Made by a program: the position numbers and the translations under genes | DNA from: Mycolicibacterium pyrenivorans | GTDB taxonomy: Bacteria; Actinomycetota; Actinomycetes; Mycobacteriales; Mycobacteriaceae | DNA length: 49,236 bases | Direction of reading: 5' to 3' | Assembly (NCBI RefSeq): GCF_025821625.1 | Contig: NZ_JACKSH010000260.1 | Coordinates: 1 to 49,236 of the forward strand | The notes under the pieces: model-generated | What the model was told of the DNA's origin: nothing | The model's input: only the letters and a program-made list of their open reading frames with translations | The model's database searches: none | Shown: positions 35,197 through 42,938 of the stretch, one piece after another | How positions within the stretch are numbered: position 1 is the first letter of the stretch | Layout: each line of letters opens with the position of its first letter

Positions 35197-35603
35197 GTAC
35201 CGGGTTCCTGTCCGTCTCGTGTCGGTCTCGGGTCAGTGTCTCGAGTCGTCTTGTCGGCCTCGGCGAGTTCGGCCAGATAAGCGTTGTACTCACGCAGTGT
35301 CTGGTCACCCTCCGATTGCGTCGCCGGCTTCGGCCGCTCGGGGAGAAGTCCGGCAGGGATCTCGGTGACAGTGTCCCCTGGATGGGGCGCCGGTGGGGCC
35401 TCCTCATAGCGGACGAACTTGTAATAGGCGTACACGCAGAAGCCGGCGAACAGCGGCCACTGGAACGCGTAGCCGAGGTTCTGGAAACTGCCCGAGGTCG
35501 ACTCGAACCGGGTCCACTGCCACCACGCCAACGCGAGGCAGCCGGCGGCAGCGGCGGTCACCAGAAGGATGAGCGCCGGCCTCCTACGCCGCGTAGTGGA
35601 CAC
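35193..35603 (-). CDS. Small membrane protein of the LprD (Rv1343c) type
   Basis: A 136-residue protein aligned by eye with M. tuberculosis Rv1343c, annotated there as lipoprotein LprD. Two hydrophobic stretches are visible, ALILLVTAAAAGCLALAWW and WPLFAGFCVYAYYKFV. The Cys sits inside the first helix without a proper lipobox, so lipidation is doubtful; two-pass topology is more likely. VTEIPAGLLPERPKP and REYNAYLAELAE are well conserved. GTG 35603 is chosen by homology; the frame opens further upstream. It is translationally coupled to the DUF3817 gene by a 4-nt overlap. Confidence 0.82.
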   Translation of the reverse strand: MSTTRRRRPALILLVTAAAAGCLALAWWQWTRFESTSGSFQNLGYAFQWPLFAGFCVYAYYKFVRYEEAPPAPHPGDTVTEIPAGLLPERPKPATQSEGDQTLREYNAYLAELAEADKTTRDTDPRPTRDGQEPGT

Positions 35604-35730
35604 CTTCCCACGGTACCGCGCGGCCCTTGGCCCTGATGAACTCGTCGTCGGACCGATCACTGGAGCCCCGCGCTGCGGGCAAAGCAGCGACGGAGTCCGA
35701 CGTGTTGAGATTGGTACGATCAACCCCGTT

Positions 35731-35816
35731 GCGGGCGTGGCGGAAGGGTAGACGCGCGGTCTTTAGGTGTCCGTGTTCGAAAGAGCGTGGGGGTTCGAAT
35801 CCCCCCGCCCGCACCA
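35731..35816 (+). tRNA. tRNA-Leu (anticodon UAG)
   Basis: An 86-nt class II tRNA with encoded CCA. The acceptor arms are GCGGGCG (35731-35737) and CGCCCGC before ACCA. The T arm is GGGGGTTCGAATCCCCC, and there is a long variable arm as expected for leucine. The anticodon loop TTTAGGT (35762-35768) places TAG at 35764-35766, reading CUA and possibly other CUN codons. The anticodon stem contains one T-T mismatch (35760/35770). It marks the end of the M. tuberculosis-like gene order in this window. Confidence 0.93.
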
Positions 35817-36033
35817 TCTGATAGTCGACTGTGATTGTGGCGCAGCACATCTGCGTCGACCGCTGGGAGATCCACACTCGGCGCCCCAGTCGTCCCCGCT
35901 GCCGCCGGCGAGTGCCGTGCGACGCTCGGTTGTCGCTCGGGAGACCCTCGCACACCCGAACGTGTCGGACCGTTGTCGCACACTGCGGTCAAAGGGATGC
36001 ACTCCACGGTGTGTCCAGGACAAGGGGAGCGAA

Positions 36034-37023
36034 ATGGATCCTGAGGGGAATGTGGTCGTCGTCGAAAACGGCGACTGGCATCGGTACTACTGGCATTGGG
36101 CGGATCGCCGCATTCTCGACATGCTCATCGGTGGCCCGGAGTTGGCCCGGCGACACGTAGCCACCTTCCAACGGTGCACCGAGGGCGAGTGGGCAGGGGT
36201 GTACCCGTCTTACAGCGGAGCGGTCATCGACTTCGACCGATCGCGGCTCCTGTTCTTCGGGGACGACCTGATGGCCGAGATACCGCACCGCAGGGCGATG
36301 CTCAAAGTACTGCCCGACGTCTGGACCGGGTTCGAGGTCGGTTGGGCCTACGGCGGGATGCCCGAGATCGCCGGATATGTCGGCGTCGACCCTGCGCCGG
36401 AGGTGTGGGATCGCGCCGCGCCTCTCGCACTGTCCCGGGGCCGGCATTGGCCTTGTCAGCTGGTGTCCGTCGTCGCCGGCGACGGGAGTCCACGGATCTG
36501 GCCGCTGACCCCGTACTCGCTCCCGGCCTCACGCGGGCCCGCGCTCATCGACTCGCTTCCGGGGCGAGGATCCAAAAAAGTGGTCCTGCGCGCGTTCCCC
36601 ACCGGCGGCGTGCACGTGGACGTCCCCCGAAAGGCCTTGGGTGTGTGGACAACTGGAGAACCCACGGCTGCTTTGGACGGGCTGCCGCAGCTGTGGAGCG
36701 GGTGGGCGGTCGAAAACTGGGACGACCGCTACGAGGAGCAGGTGGCGCGCTGCGAGGCCGCACTGCGCGTGCCCGCCCTGGACATCGACGCATCGATCCG
36801 CGATGCGCGGGAGCTGATCCGCGAGCGGATCTTCCACTGTCGCTGGGACGGCCCGGCGGCCGAGGCGCTGTCGTTGGCGGAGGCGCTCTCACGGGCAGCC
36901 CCGGGATTCACGGTGTCGGCCGACGCGGTGCTCGATGGTCTCACCCGTCCGACCGATGACGAGTGGGTCCGCTTCGTGCAGGCCTGCGACAGGCTGCGCT
37001 CGTCATATGCCCGGTCGGCGTGA
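36034..37023 (+). CDS. Unrecognised 329-residue protein
   Basis: ATG 36034 follows AAGGGGAG with good spacing. The product is acidic and Trp-rich, with no signal peptide or membrane helix. The N-terminal third has aromatic-rich stretches (WHRYYWHWADRR, GEWAGVYPSYSGAVIDF), and VLPDVWTGFEVGWAYGGMPEIAGYVG looks like a conserved core. The middle resembles a beta-rich region and the C-terminal ~90 residues are helical. I cannot place it in a family. It is alone in its orientation, just past tRNA-Leu, and its codon use is GC-rich like its neighbours. Confidence 0.75.
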   Translation: MDPEGNVVVVENGDWHRYYWHWADRRILDMLIGGPELARRHVATFQRCTEGEWAGVYPSYSGAVIDFDRSRLLFFGDDLMAEIPHRRAMLKVLPDVWTGFEVGWAYGGMPEIAGYVGVDPAPEVWDRAAPLALSRGRHWPCQLVSVVAGDGSPRIWPLTPYSLPASRGPALIDSLPGRGSKKVVLRAFPTGGVHVDVPRKALGVWTTGEPTAALDGLPQLWSGWAVENWDDRYEEQVARCEAALRVPALDIDASIRDARELIRERIFHCRWDGPAAEALSLAEALSRAAPGFTVSADAVLDGLTRPTDDEWVRFVQACDRLRSSYARSA

Positions 37024-37055
37024 CCTCGTTGGCTACGCCGAGGGAGTCGTGGCGA

Positions 37056-37301
37056 TCAGGCAGCTACCTCGGCCGGGGTGCGGTCGGGCGCCTCGGACTT
37101 GAAGCACATGATGCTCGCCGCGAAACCGACCAGCGCCGCGATCCCGGCGACGGCGGCGATCAGCGGCTCATCGGCTCCCCAACTCGCGAAGGCCACCACG
37201 ACGGCGATGATCGCGGTGATGATGAGGAACAGACCGGTCGTGGCGACGGCCTCGTTGAACGGATCGTCGGAGGTGAGGGTGCTCTCGGCCATCGTGGCCA
37301 T
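37056..37301 (-). CDS. Small two-helix membrane protein
   Basis: An 81-residue protein with two membrane segments, TTGLFLIITAIIAVVVAFASW (about 21-41) and PLIAAVAGIAALVGFAASIM (about 46-65). A short acidic N-terminus and a KSEAPDRTP tail flank them. CTAGGAGAACCC precedes the ATG at 37301. Function unknown; small proteins of this kind are common in mycobacteria. Confidence 0.75.
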   Translation of the reverse strand: MATMAESTLTSDDPFNEAVATTGLFLIITAIIAVVVAFASWGADEPLIAAVAGIAALVGFAASIMCFKSEAPDRTPAEVAA

Positions 37302-37404
37302 GGGTTCTCCTAGTGGGCGTACCGGCGTGATGCGTCGTTGTTACCCACCCGTACCGCTCTGAAACCTCCGAACCGTGTCGGCCCTGTTCAACCCGCCGTT
37401 CGGC

Positions 37405-37680
37405 TCATCCCGTGCGGACCGAGAAGCCGTTGCGCTCGGCCAGGGAGCGCAACTGCCGGAGGGCGAACTGGCGGCTGCGGCCGCTCTGCGGTAGCACGAT
37501 CCCTGCCCACAAGCCCTCTGCGCCCGGTGTCGTGCACGCCTCTCGAGCGCATTGCCAACGGCGTGGGCAGGCTCTGCACAGCGCCTTGGCGCCGTCGTCG
37601 GCTGTTGCGGTGGTCCACCGGTCGGGATCGCGCGTGCACGGCGCGGTCCACGGTTCCTCGTCGATCGTGATCGGATACAC
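37405..37680 (-). CDS. WhiB-family iron-sulfur transcription factor
   Basis: A 91-residue protein with the four WhiB cysteines at 15, 35, 38 and 44 (C-X19-C-X2-C-X5-C, in ALCRACPRRWQC). The turn motif is GLWAGI (56-61) in place of the more common GVWGG. A basic C-terminal segment (SGRSRQFALRQLRS) would contact DNA. GTG 37680 is chosen because AAGGGAGG lies 4 nt before it; the frame opens another 24 nt upstream, into the palindrome. WhiB proteins act by binding the sigma-A C-terminal domain, responding to O2, NO or redox state. Which WhiB subclass is unclear. It is divergent from a tetR gene across the 40-bp palindrome. Confidence 0.85.
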   Translation of the reverse strand: MYPITIDEEPWTAPCTRDPDRWTTATADDGAKALCRACPRRWQCAREACTTPGAEGLWAGIVLPQSGRSRQFALRQLRSLAERNGFSVRTG

Positions 37681-37700
37681 CGCACCTCCCTTCGCCGGCA

Positions 37701-37740
37701 ACAATACGTTTGTATCGTAATGACGATACGAACGTATTGT
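37701..37740. promoter_or_regulatory. 40-bp near-perfect palindrome, tetR/whiB-like operator
   Basis: The left arm ACAATACGTTTGTATCG (37701-37717) and the right arm CGATACGAACGTATTGT (37724-37740) match in 16 of 17 positions across a 6-nt spacer TAATGA. Each arm also contains a smaller palindrome of the form ATACG-TT-YGTAT, so the site could hold two dimers. It starts 21 nt upstream of the WhiB-like GTG and ends 40 nt before the tetR GTG, covering the only space for both promoters. Confidence 0.8.
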
Positions 37741-37780
37741 CGACTCGGGTTTGTGGTGCGACGTTGTCTACGGTGGCCAT

Positions 37781-38407
37781 GTGAGGGCGGAATCTGGTCG
37801 GACGGGTGCGGAAGAGCCGCGCAATATCGAGAGAATCCGTGCGGCGGCGCTGCAGAGCTTCGCAGCTCACGGGACGTCGGCGACGACGCTGCGCGGAGTC
37901 GCCGCAGCAGCAGGTGTCTCTCTCGGGCTGGTGCAGCACCACTTCGCCACGAAGGCGGGTCTGATCAAGGCCGTCGACGACTACGTCCTGGATCAGGTGG
38001 TCACACCCCTGGCGCAACCGATCCCAGAGCGTGTCGCGGACTCGGTCTCCGAAATCGGCAACCGGGTGACCCGGATATTTGCCGAGCAGCCGGACGTGGC
38101 GGCGTACGTGGGCAGGGCACTGGTGGACGGCAGCCCGCTGGGGGCGACGATCTTCGACACCTTGATGGAGGTCGGTTACGCCCGCTGGCGACTGCGTGCC
38201 GAGCGCGGCGAGACCCGCCCCGACATCGATCTGACGTGGGCGGCCTTGAACGCCCTGGTGCTCGGTCTCGGCGGGGTAAGCCTGCGCACGCACATCGAAC
38301 GCCACCTGCCCGAGTCGCTCATCACGCCCGCGCAACTGCGCCGATGGCAGGCCTCCGTCGACTCTCTGCTGCGCGAAGGGCTGTTTCGACAACCCGGCAC
38401 CAGCTGA
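37781..38407 (+). CDS. TetR-family transcriptional regulator
   Basis: A 208-residue TetR protein. The helix-turn-helix is TSATTLRGVAAAAGVSLGLVQHHFATKAGLIKAV (about 28-61). The rest is the helical ligand and dimer domain. GTG 37781 (GTGAGGGC) is likely; the frame opens to 37751. Its start lies 40 nt from the palindrome it probably binds, so it is likely to autoregulate and to control the WhiB-like gene. The stop is only 2 nt from the end of the AraC gene on the other strand. Confidence 0.88.
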   Translation: MRAESGRTGAEEPRNIERIRAAALQSFAAHGTSATTLRGVAAAAGVSLGLVQHHFATKAGLIKAVDDYVLDQVVTPLAQPIPERVADSVSEIGNRVTRIFAEQPDVAAYVGRALVDGSPLGATIFDTLMEVGYARWRLRAERGETRPDIDLTWAALNALVLGLGGVSLRTHIERHLPESLITPAQLRRWQASVDSLLREGLFRQPGTS

Positions 38408-38408
38408 G

Positions 38409-39320
38409 TCAATCCGGTACGCCGGCAACCCTTTTGCGGTAGGCCGACGGTGTCTCGCCGCAGAACTGGGCGAATGCGCGGGTGAACGAACTGACGCTGT
38501 CGAACCCGACCGCGGTGGCCGTCTCCTGTACGGACTGCATCGGGGCGGCGAGCAGCGCCATCGCCCGCAGCATGCGGGCGTGCAGCAGGTAGGTCCGCCA
38601 CGGCAGCCCGAGGGTGTCGGCGAACAACCGACGCAACGTGCGCTCCGACACCGAGACCGCGCGGCTGACCTGCTCGCAGGTCACGGTATCGAGGTGCTGC
38701 TTGGTGTAGGCCATCGCCGCGGCGACGATCGGGTGGTCCGACGTCGGCAGGCTCAACGGCGCCTCGTGCTCGAGTGCCTCGCAGACGAGGGCGGCCAGCG
38801 TGCGGAAGAAGCCGTCGGAGACATCCTCATCCTGGGCGGCGCCTCGGCGTCGGTCGATCGGCCAGCGCAGCGCGTAGATCATCATCTCGCGGATCAGCGG
38901 GGAGACGGCCAGGATTCGCGCCCGGTCACCAGCGTCGGCGATCAACGCGGGGTCGAACATCACCGCCACGGTCTTGACGTCAGGGTTCACCACCGCCTGG
39001 TGCGCGAGCCCCGCCGGAAGCCATGCCGCCTGCTGCGGTGGGAGCAGGTAGTGCGCGGAGTCGGTCTCGACCTCGACGACCCCGTGCAGCGCGTACTCGA
39101 TCTGGTGCACGTCGTGGGAGTGCCAGCCGGTGATCAGCGCATCGCCCTCGTACAGGTAGCTGCCGCCGAGCGCCGATCCGCCCCGGCGCAGGTCGATCGT
39201 TCTGCGGGCGGGGCGGTGGGAAGGAACACCGGCGGGGCGGTGGGAAGGAACACCGGCGGGGCGGGCCGCCATGTTGGCCGTTTCGGACAAGAGTCTGTCC
39301 GAAGACGCAGAGACGGTCAT
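38409..39320 (-). CDS. AraC-family transcriptional regulator with cupin domain
   Basis: A 303-residue protein. A cupin-type sensing domain (about 55-135) has WHSHDVHQIEYALHG and an aliphatic barrel. The C-terminal AraC HTH pair (about 210-300) includes VTCEQVSRAVSVSERTLRRLF and ETATAVGFDSVSSFTRAF. The N-terminus holds a twice-repeated 8-residue unit encoded by a 24-bp tandem repeat. ATG 39320 is chosen; the frame runs much further upstream only as antisense to the amidohydrolase. It is divergent from that gene with 24 nt between, so a shared control region is likely. Confidence 0.88.
   Translation of the reverse strand: MTVSASSDRLLSETANMAARPAGVPSHRPAGVPSHRPARRTIDLRRGGSALGGSYLYEGDALITGWHSHDVHQIEYALHGVVEVETDSAHYLLPPQQAAWLPAGLAHQAVVNPDVKTVAVMFDPALIADAGDRARILAVSPLIREMMIYALRWPIDRRRGAAQDEDVSDGFFRTLAALVCEALEHEAPLSLPTSDHPIVAAAMAYTKQHLDTVTCEQVSRAVSVSERTLRRLFADTLGLPWRTYLLHARMLRAMALLAAPMQSVQETATAVGFDSVSSFTRAFAQFCGETPSAYRKRVAGVPD
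39211..39258. repeat. 24-bp tandem repeat, two units, inside the AraC gene
   Basis: Two exact 24-bp units (39211-39234 and 39235-39258, GGGCGGTGGGAAGGAACACC plus GGCG) are followed by a partial third. In the araC frame each encodes an 8-residue unit GVPSHRPA, near the N-terminus. The unit length keeps the frame, so copy number could vary without destroying the gene. Confidence 0.85.
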
Positions 39321-39344
39321 GCCGTCACACGGTACTACTTGGTT

Positions 39345-40619
39345 ATGAGCGCAGACATGACCCCTGATGACCTGATTCTGGTGAGCATCGACGACCACGT
39401 GGTCGAGCCGCCCGACATGTTCCTCAACCATGTTCCGGCCAAGTACAAGGCGGAGGCGCCCGTCGTCGTGACCGACGACAAGGGCGTCGACCAGTGGATG
39501 TACCAGGGCCGGCCGCAGGGGGTCAGCGGACTCAACGCCGTGGTGTCCTGGCCGCCTGAGGAGTGGGGCCGTGACCCCGCCGGTTTCGCCGAGATGCGGC
39601 CCGGTGTGTACGACGTCCACGAGCGGGTGCGTGACATGAACCGCAACGGCATCCTCGCGTCGATGTGCTTCCCGACGTTCACCGGGTTCTCCGCACGCCA
39701 CCTCAACATGCACCGCGAAGAGGTCACGCTGGTCATGGTGTCGGCCTACAACGACTGGCACATCGACGAATGGGCCGGTTCCTACCCGGATCGCTTCATC
39801 CCCATCGCGGTGCTGCCGACGTGGAACCCGGAGGCCATGTGCGCCGAGATCCGCCGGGTGGCCGCCAAGGGCTGCCGCGCGGTGACCATGCCGGAACTGC
39901 CGCACCTCGAGGGCCTGCCGAGCTACCACGACGACGGGTACTGGGGCCCGGTGTTCCAGACGCTGTCGGAGGAGAACGTGGTGATGTGCCTGCACATCGG
40001 CACCGGCTTCGGCGCGATCAGCATGGCGCCCGACGCGCCGATCGACAACCTCATCATCCTGGCCACTCAGGTGTCGGCCATGTGTGCACAGGATCTGCTG
40101 TGGGGTCCGGCGATGCGCAAGTACCCCGACCTCAAATTCGCGTTCTCCGAGGGCGGCATCGGCTGGATCCCGTTCTATCTCGACCGCAGCGACCGGCACT
40201 ACACCAACCAGAAGTGGCTGCGCCGCGACTTCGGCGACAAACTGCCCAGCGACGTCTTCCGCGAGCATTCGCTGGCCTGCTACGTCACCGACAAGACCTC
40301 GCTGAAACTGCGGCACGAGATCGGCATCGACATCATCGCCTGGGAGTGCGACTACCCGCACTCCGACTGCTTCTGGCCCGACGCCCCCGAGCAGGTTCTG
40401 GCCGAACTGAACGCCGCAGGCGCGGACGCATCGGACATCAACAAGATCACCTGGGAGAACTCCTGCCGGTTCTTCGGTTGGGACCCGTTCAAGTTGACGC
40501 CGAAGGACCAGGCCACCGTCGCCGCGCTGCGCGCCAAGGGCGCCGACGTCGACGTCTCGATCCGGCCGCGCGCCGAGTGGGCCCGCCTCTACAACGAGAA
40601 GCAGTTGGCCCGCACCTGA
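39345..40619 (+). CDS. Amidohydrolase family protein (metal-dependent TIM-barrel hydrolase)
   Basis: A 424-residue protein of the amidohydrolase-2 family. LVSIDDHVVEPPDMF (about 12-26) has the N-terminal metal-binding motif in the D-x-H form. HIGTGFG, the ECDYPHSDCFWP aspartate region and KITWENSCRFFGWD are typical of mycobacterial members. Such enzymes decarboxylate or hydrolyse cyclic or aromatic substrates; the substrate is unknown. ATG 39345 is 24 nt from the divergent AraC start. The upstream extension of the frame is antisense to AraC and is not coding. It is convergent with the sulfatase (3-nt gap). Confidence 0.9.
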   Translation: MSADMTPDDLILVSIDDHVVEPPDMFLNHVPAKYKAEAPVVVTDDKGVDQWMYQGRPQGVSGLNAVVSWPPEEWGRDPAGFAEMRPGVYDVHERVRDMNRNGILASMCFPTFTGFSARHLNMHREEVTLVMVSAYNDWHIDEWAGSYPDRFIPIAVLPTWNPEAMCAEIRRVAAKGCRAVTMPELPHLEGLPSYHDDGYWGPVFQTLSEENVVMCLHIGTGFGAISMAPDAPIDNLIILATQVSAMCAQDLLWGPAMRKYPDLKFAFSEGGIGWIPFYLDRSDRHYTNQKWLRRDFGDKLPSDVFREHSLACYVTDKTSLKLRHEIGIDIIAWECDYPHSDCFWPDAPEQVLAELNAAGADASDINKITWENSCRFFGWDPFKLTPKDQATVAALRAKGADVDVSIRPRAEWARLYNEKQLART

Positions 40620-40622
40620 GGC

Positions 40623-42458
40623 TCAGTCGAATCGGCTGCGGAGTGCTCGCAGCGGTGACCACCGCGAGGCGTTCGGCGGCCGCCGGACCGCATACGGCCA
40701 GGGCTGGTTGCGCTCGGGAATCGATTCGGTGCGAACGTATTTGAGTTGCGCCCGCAGATGGGCGCGCACTTCGTGGAGGTCGGGATCGGTCCATCGGTTC
40801 CGCGCCTCGACGGGGTCGGAGGTGAGATCGTAGAGTTCCCATTGGTCGTCGAGGGGATCGCTGCGGTACATCGGCCCGCCCAACCCGTCGGCGGCGAGGT
40901 GACGCACTCCGGGCTCGGTCCAGGTTCCCGGGTCGTCGAACGTGCGCACCAGCTTCCACAGGTGCCCGGCGCCACCGGCCGCGGTGTCCTCGTCGACCCG
41001 CAAGACCATGCCCTCGAAGTTGGCGGCGGTATAGGCGGGTACCCGGATACGTAGTGGCGCAGGCGGGTTGGTCGTCAGCTTGAGTGCCCGCGCCATCCCC
41101 GAGGCGCCGGTATCGCCCTCGAGTACGTTGTCGCGCGTCATCAGGTACACCGCGCGTTCGTCGTCGGCGGGCGCGCCGTCGACGACGGGCATCAGATCAC
41201 ATCCCGGGAGGGGGTGCACCTCCGAGAACGACCGGCCCAGTTCGGCCGCGACGGCGTCGACATCGACACCCGCCGCCGAGAGCAACGTCGGGACGAGGTC
41301 CACGTGCGAGGTCGGCGCGGTCACCGTGCGCGCGGGGGTCGGGTGCTGCCCGATCCTGGCGATGACGAACGGGACGCGGGTCGCCTCGTCGTACAGGTTG
41401 AACCACTTCTGATGCAGTCCGCCGTGTGCGCCGAGCAGGTCGCCGTGGTCGGCGGTGCGCACCAGGACGGTGTCATCGGGTCCCTCGCCCGATCCGCCGT
41501 CGGTGACCGCGCGACGCACCCGGTCGATGGGGGTGTCGACCTCGGCGTGCAGTCGGTAGTAGAGATCCCGGTATTGCTGCGCGCTTCGCCGATAGGTCCG
41601 CTCGATGGCCCGCGCCGGACCGTAACCGGAGTAGTACGACTCGCGAAAGGCGATCTGTGCGGCCGGTTTGGTGGTCAGATCTTCGTCGGCTGTCGGAGCG
41701 GGCGGGACGTGGGGCGGGTCCAGTGGGGACGGCTTGACCGGATTGCGCCGCACCCAGCCCGGGAACAACACGATGTCGTGCGGGTTGACGAAGCTGGCCA
41801 CCAACAGGAACGGCCGGAGTGCGTCGGCGTCTCCTGCGCGACGTCGCGCATAGCGGTCCTCGAGCCACGCGACCACCCGGTCGGCGATCAGCGGGTCGCG
41901 GCGGATGCCGGCATTCGCCAGGCTTGCGCCGTGCGGTTCCGGGCCCACCCATCCCGAGAAGCCGTATGCCGCAAGCGGATCTGCCACCAGATAGCGGCGT
42001 ACCGCCTCAGCGTCGATGACCCCGTGGTCGTCGTTGGTGGCCAATGGTTTCCCGGTGGCCGGATCGATCAGGTCGGCGTGAGAGACGTGCCACTTGCCGT
42101 CGTAGTGGGTGTCATAACCCGCGGCGCGGAACCAGTTGCCGAGTGTGGGGACCTCGCCGCGACGCAGCCAGCGCAACCGTGAGTCGTCCGCGGCCTTGCC
42201 GAGGCCGTCGGTCTGGGTGACCCCGTGCAGGTCGGGGTAGTGCCCGGTGAAGATGGTCGGGCGGCTGGGCACGCAGGCCAGTGAGCCGGTGTAGTGCCGA
42301 ACGAAGTTGACGCCGTGCTGGTCGAACCACCTTCTGCCGGGCAGGGTCTGGTCCCGCCACGCGCTGACCGCCGCGGTCTCGTAGGGCGGAGTGGCGCGTT
42401 CCTCGTCGGTCATGACGATGACGATGTCGGGGCGGTCGGCGCTCGAAGGGGAACTCAT
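40623..42458 (-). CDS. Type I sulfatase
   Basis: A 611-residue sulfatase. The formylglycine motif CVPSRPT has Cys62, to be oxidised by formylglycine-generating enzyme. Metal ligands are in VIVMTDEE and DTVLVRTADHGDLLGAHGG. No signal peptide is visible, so it is likely cytoplasmic. It removes sulfate from an ester; substrate unknown. ATG 42458 overlaps the upstream SRPBCC gene stop by 4 nt. Sulfated lipids or steroids are possibilities, given the lipid-type neighbours. Confidence 0.92.
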   Translation of the reverse strand: MSSPSSADRPDIVIVMTDEERATPPYETAAVSAWRDQTLPGRRWFDQHGVNFVRHYTGSLACVPSRPTIFTGHYPDLHGVTQTDGLGKAADDSRLRWLRRGEVPTLGNWFRAAGYDTHYDGKWHVSHADLIDPATGKPLATNDDHGVIDAEAVRRYLVADPLAAYGFSGWVGPEPHGASLANAGIRRDPLIADRVVAWLEDRYARRRAGDADALRPFLLVASFVNPHDIVLFPGWVRRNPVKPSPLDPPHVPPAPTADEDLTTKPAAQIAFRESYYSGYGPARAIERTYRRSAQQYRDLYYRLHAEVDTPIDRVRRAVTDGGSGEGPDDTVLVRTADHGDLLGAHGGLHQKWFNLYDEATRVPFVIARIGQHPTPARTVTAPTSHVDLVPTLLSAAGVDVDAVAAELGRSFSEVHPLPGCDLMPVVDGAPADDERAVYLMTRDNVLEGDTGASGMARALKLTTNPPAPLRIRVPAYTAANFEGMVLRVDEDTAAGGAGHLWKLVRTFDDPGTWTEPGVRHLAADGLGGPMYRSDPLDDQWELYDLTSDPVEARNRWTDPDLHEVRAHLRAQLKYVRTESIPERNQPWPYAVRRPPNASRWSPLRALRSRFD

Positions 42459-42901
42459 CGGGTCTCCTCACAGTGCGTGGCCAGCGAGTCGAGCAGGGGC
42501 AAGGAGCGCCTCGCCACCAGGCGTGCGGCGATTCGGTCGGTTATCGGTCGCAGTGGCCCCGTGCGTGTCCGGGCGGTGCTGGTGAGCGTCACGGTAGTCC
42601 GGCCGGCGCGCTGGGGTCTCAGATTCCACCGGTTGGACGCCGAGATCCCCCTGGGCAGGCCGGAGATGTCGTAGGCGAGAAGCCTCGGCGGGGCGAACGC
42701 CACGATCGTTTCGACGAACGCGTCGCGGCCGATCTGCACGCGGCGGGTCATGCCGAGCGGGTCGACGCCCTCGCCGTTGTGGATCACGCAGGAATGGTCG
42801 ACGCCGTCGGCCCACGCGCTGAGCGAACCGAAGTCCGCCAGCACCTCCCAGATCGCTTCGGGCTCGGCTGCGATCGTTCGGGAGTGGCTGACGTCGGACA
42901 T
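42455..42901 (-). CDS. SRPBCC (polyketide cyclase/START-like) family protein
   Basis: A 148-residue SRPBCC fold, with SHSRTIAAEPEAIWEVLADFGSLSAWADG at the start and a long C-terminal helix (RLVARRSLPLLDSLATHCEE). This fold makes a hydrophobic pocket for lipids, sterols or polyketides. ATG 42901 is taken; ATG 42913 in the same frame is possible. Coupled to the sulfatase by ATGA overlap, suggesting the two share a ligand or pathway. Confidence 0.85.
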   Translation of the reverse strand: MSDVSHSRTIAAEPEAIWEVLADFGSLSAWADGVDHSCVIHNGEGVDPLGMTRRVQIGRDAFVETIVAFAPPRLLAYDISGLPRGISASNRWNLRPQRAGRTTVTLTSTARTRTGPLRPITDRIAARLVARRSLPLLDSLATHCEETR

Positions 42902-42938
42902 CACCCCATCCAACCCCGTCGGGTACGGCGCCGCCAGG

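Noticed and set aside
35193..35603. Lipoprotein annotation for the Rv1343c-type gene
   Set aside because: The Cys lies in the middle of a hydrophobic helix and lacks a proper lipobox; a second helix follows.
35731..36033. Attachment-site duplication beside tRNA-Leu
   Set aside because: No second copy of the tRNA 3' end and no integrase was found by eye in this window.
38580..39344. N-terminal extension of the amidohydrolase frame
   Set aside because: It is antisense to the AraC gene; the family N-terminus begins at ATG 39345.
39321..40361. N-terminal extension of the AraC frame
   Set aside because: It is antisense to the amidohydrolase; ATG 39320 gives the normal length of an AraC/cupin regulator.
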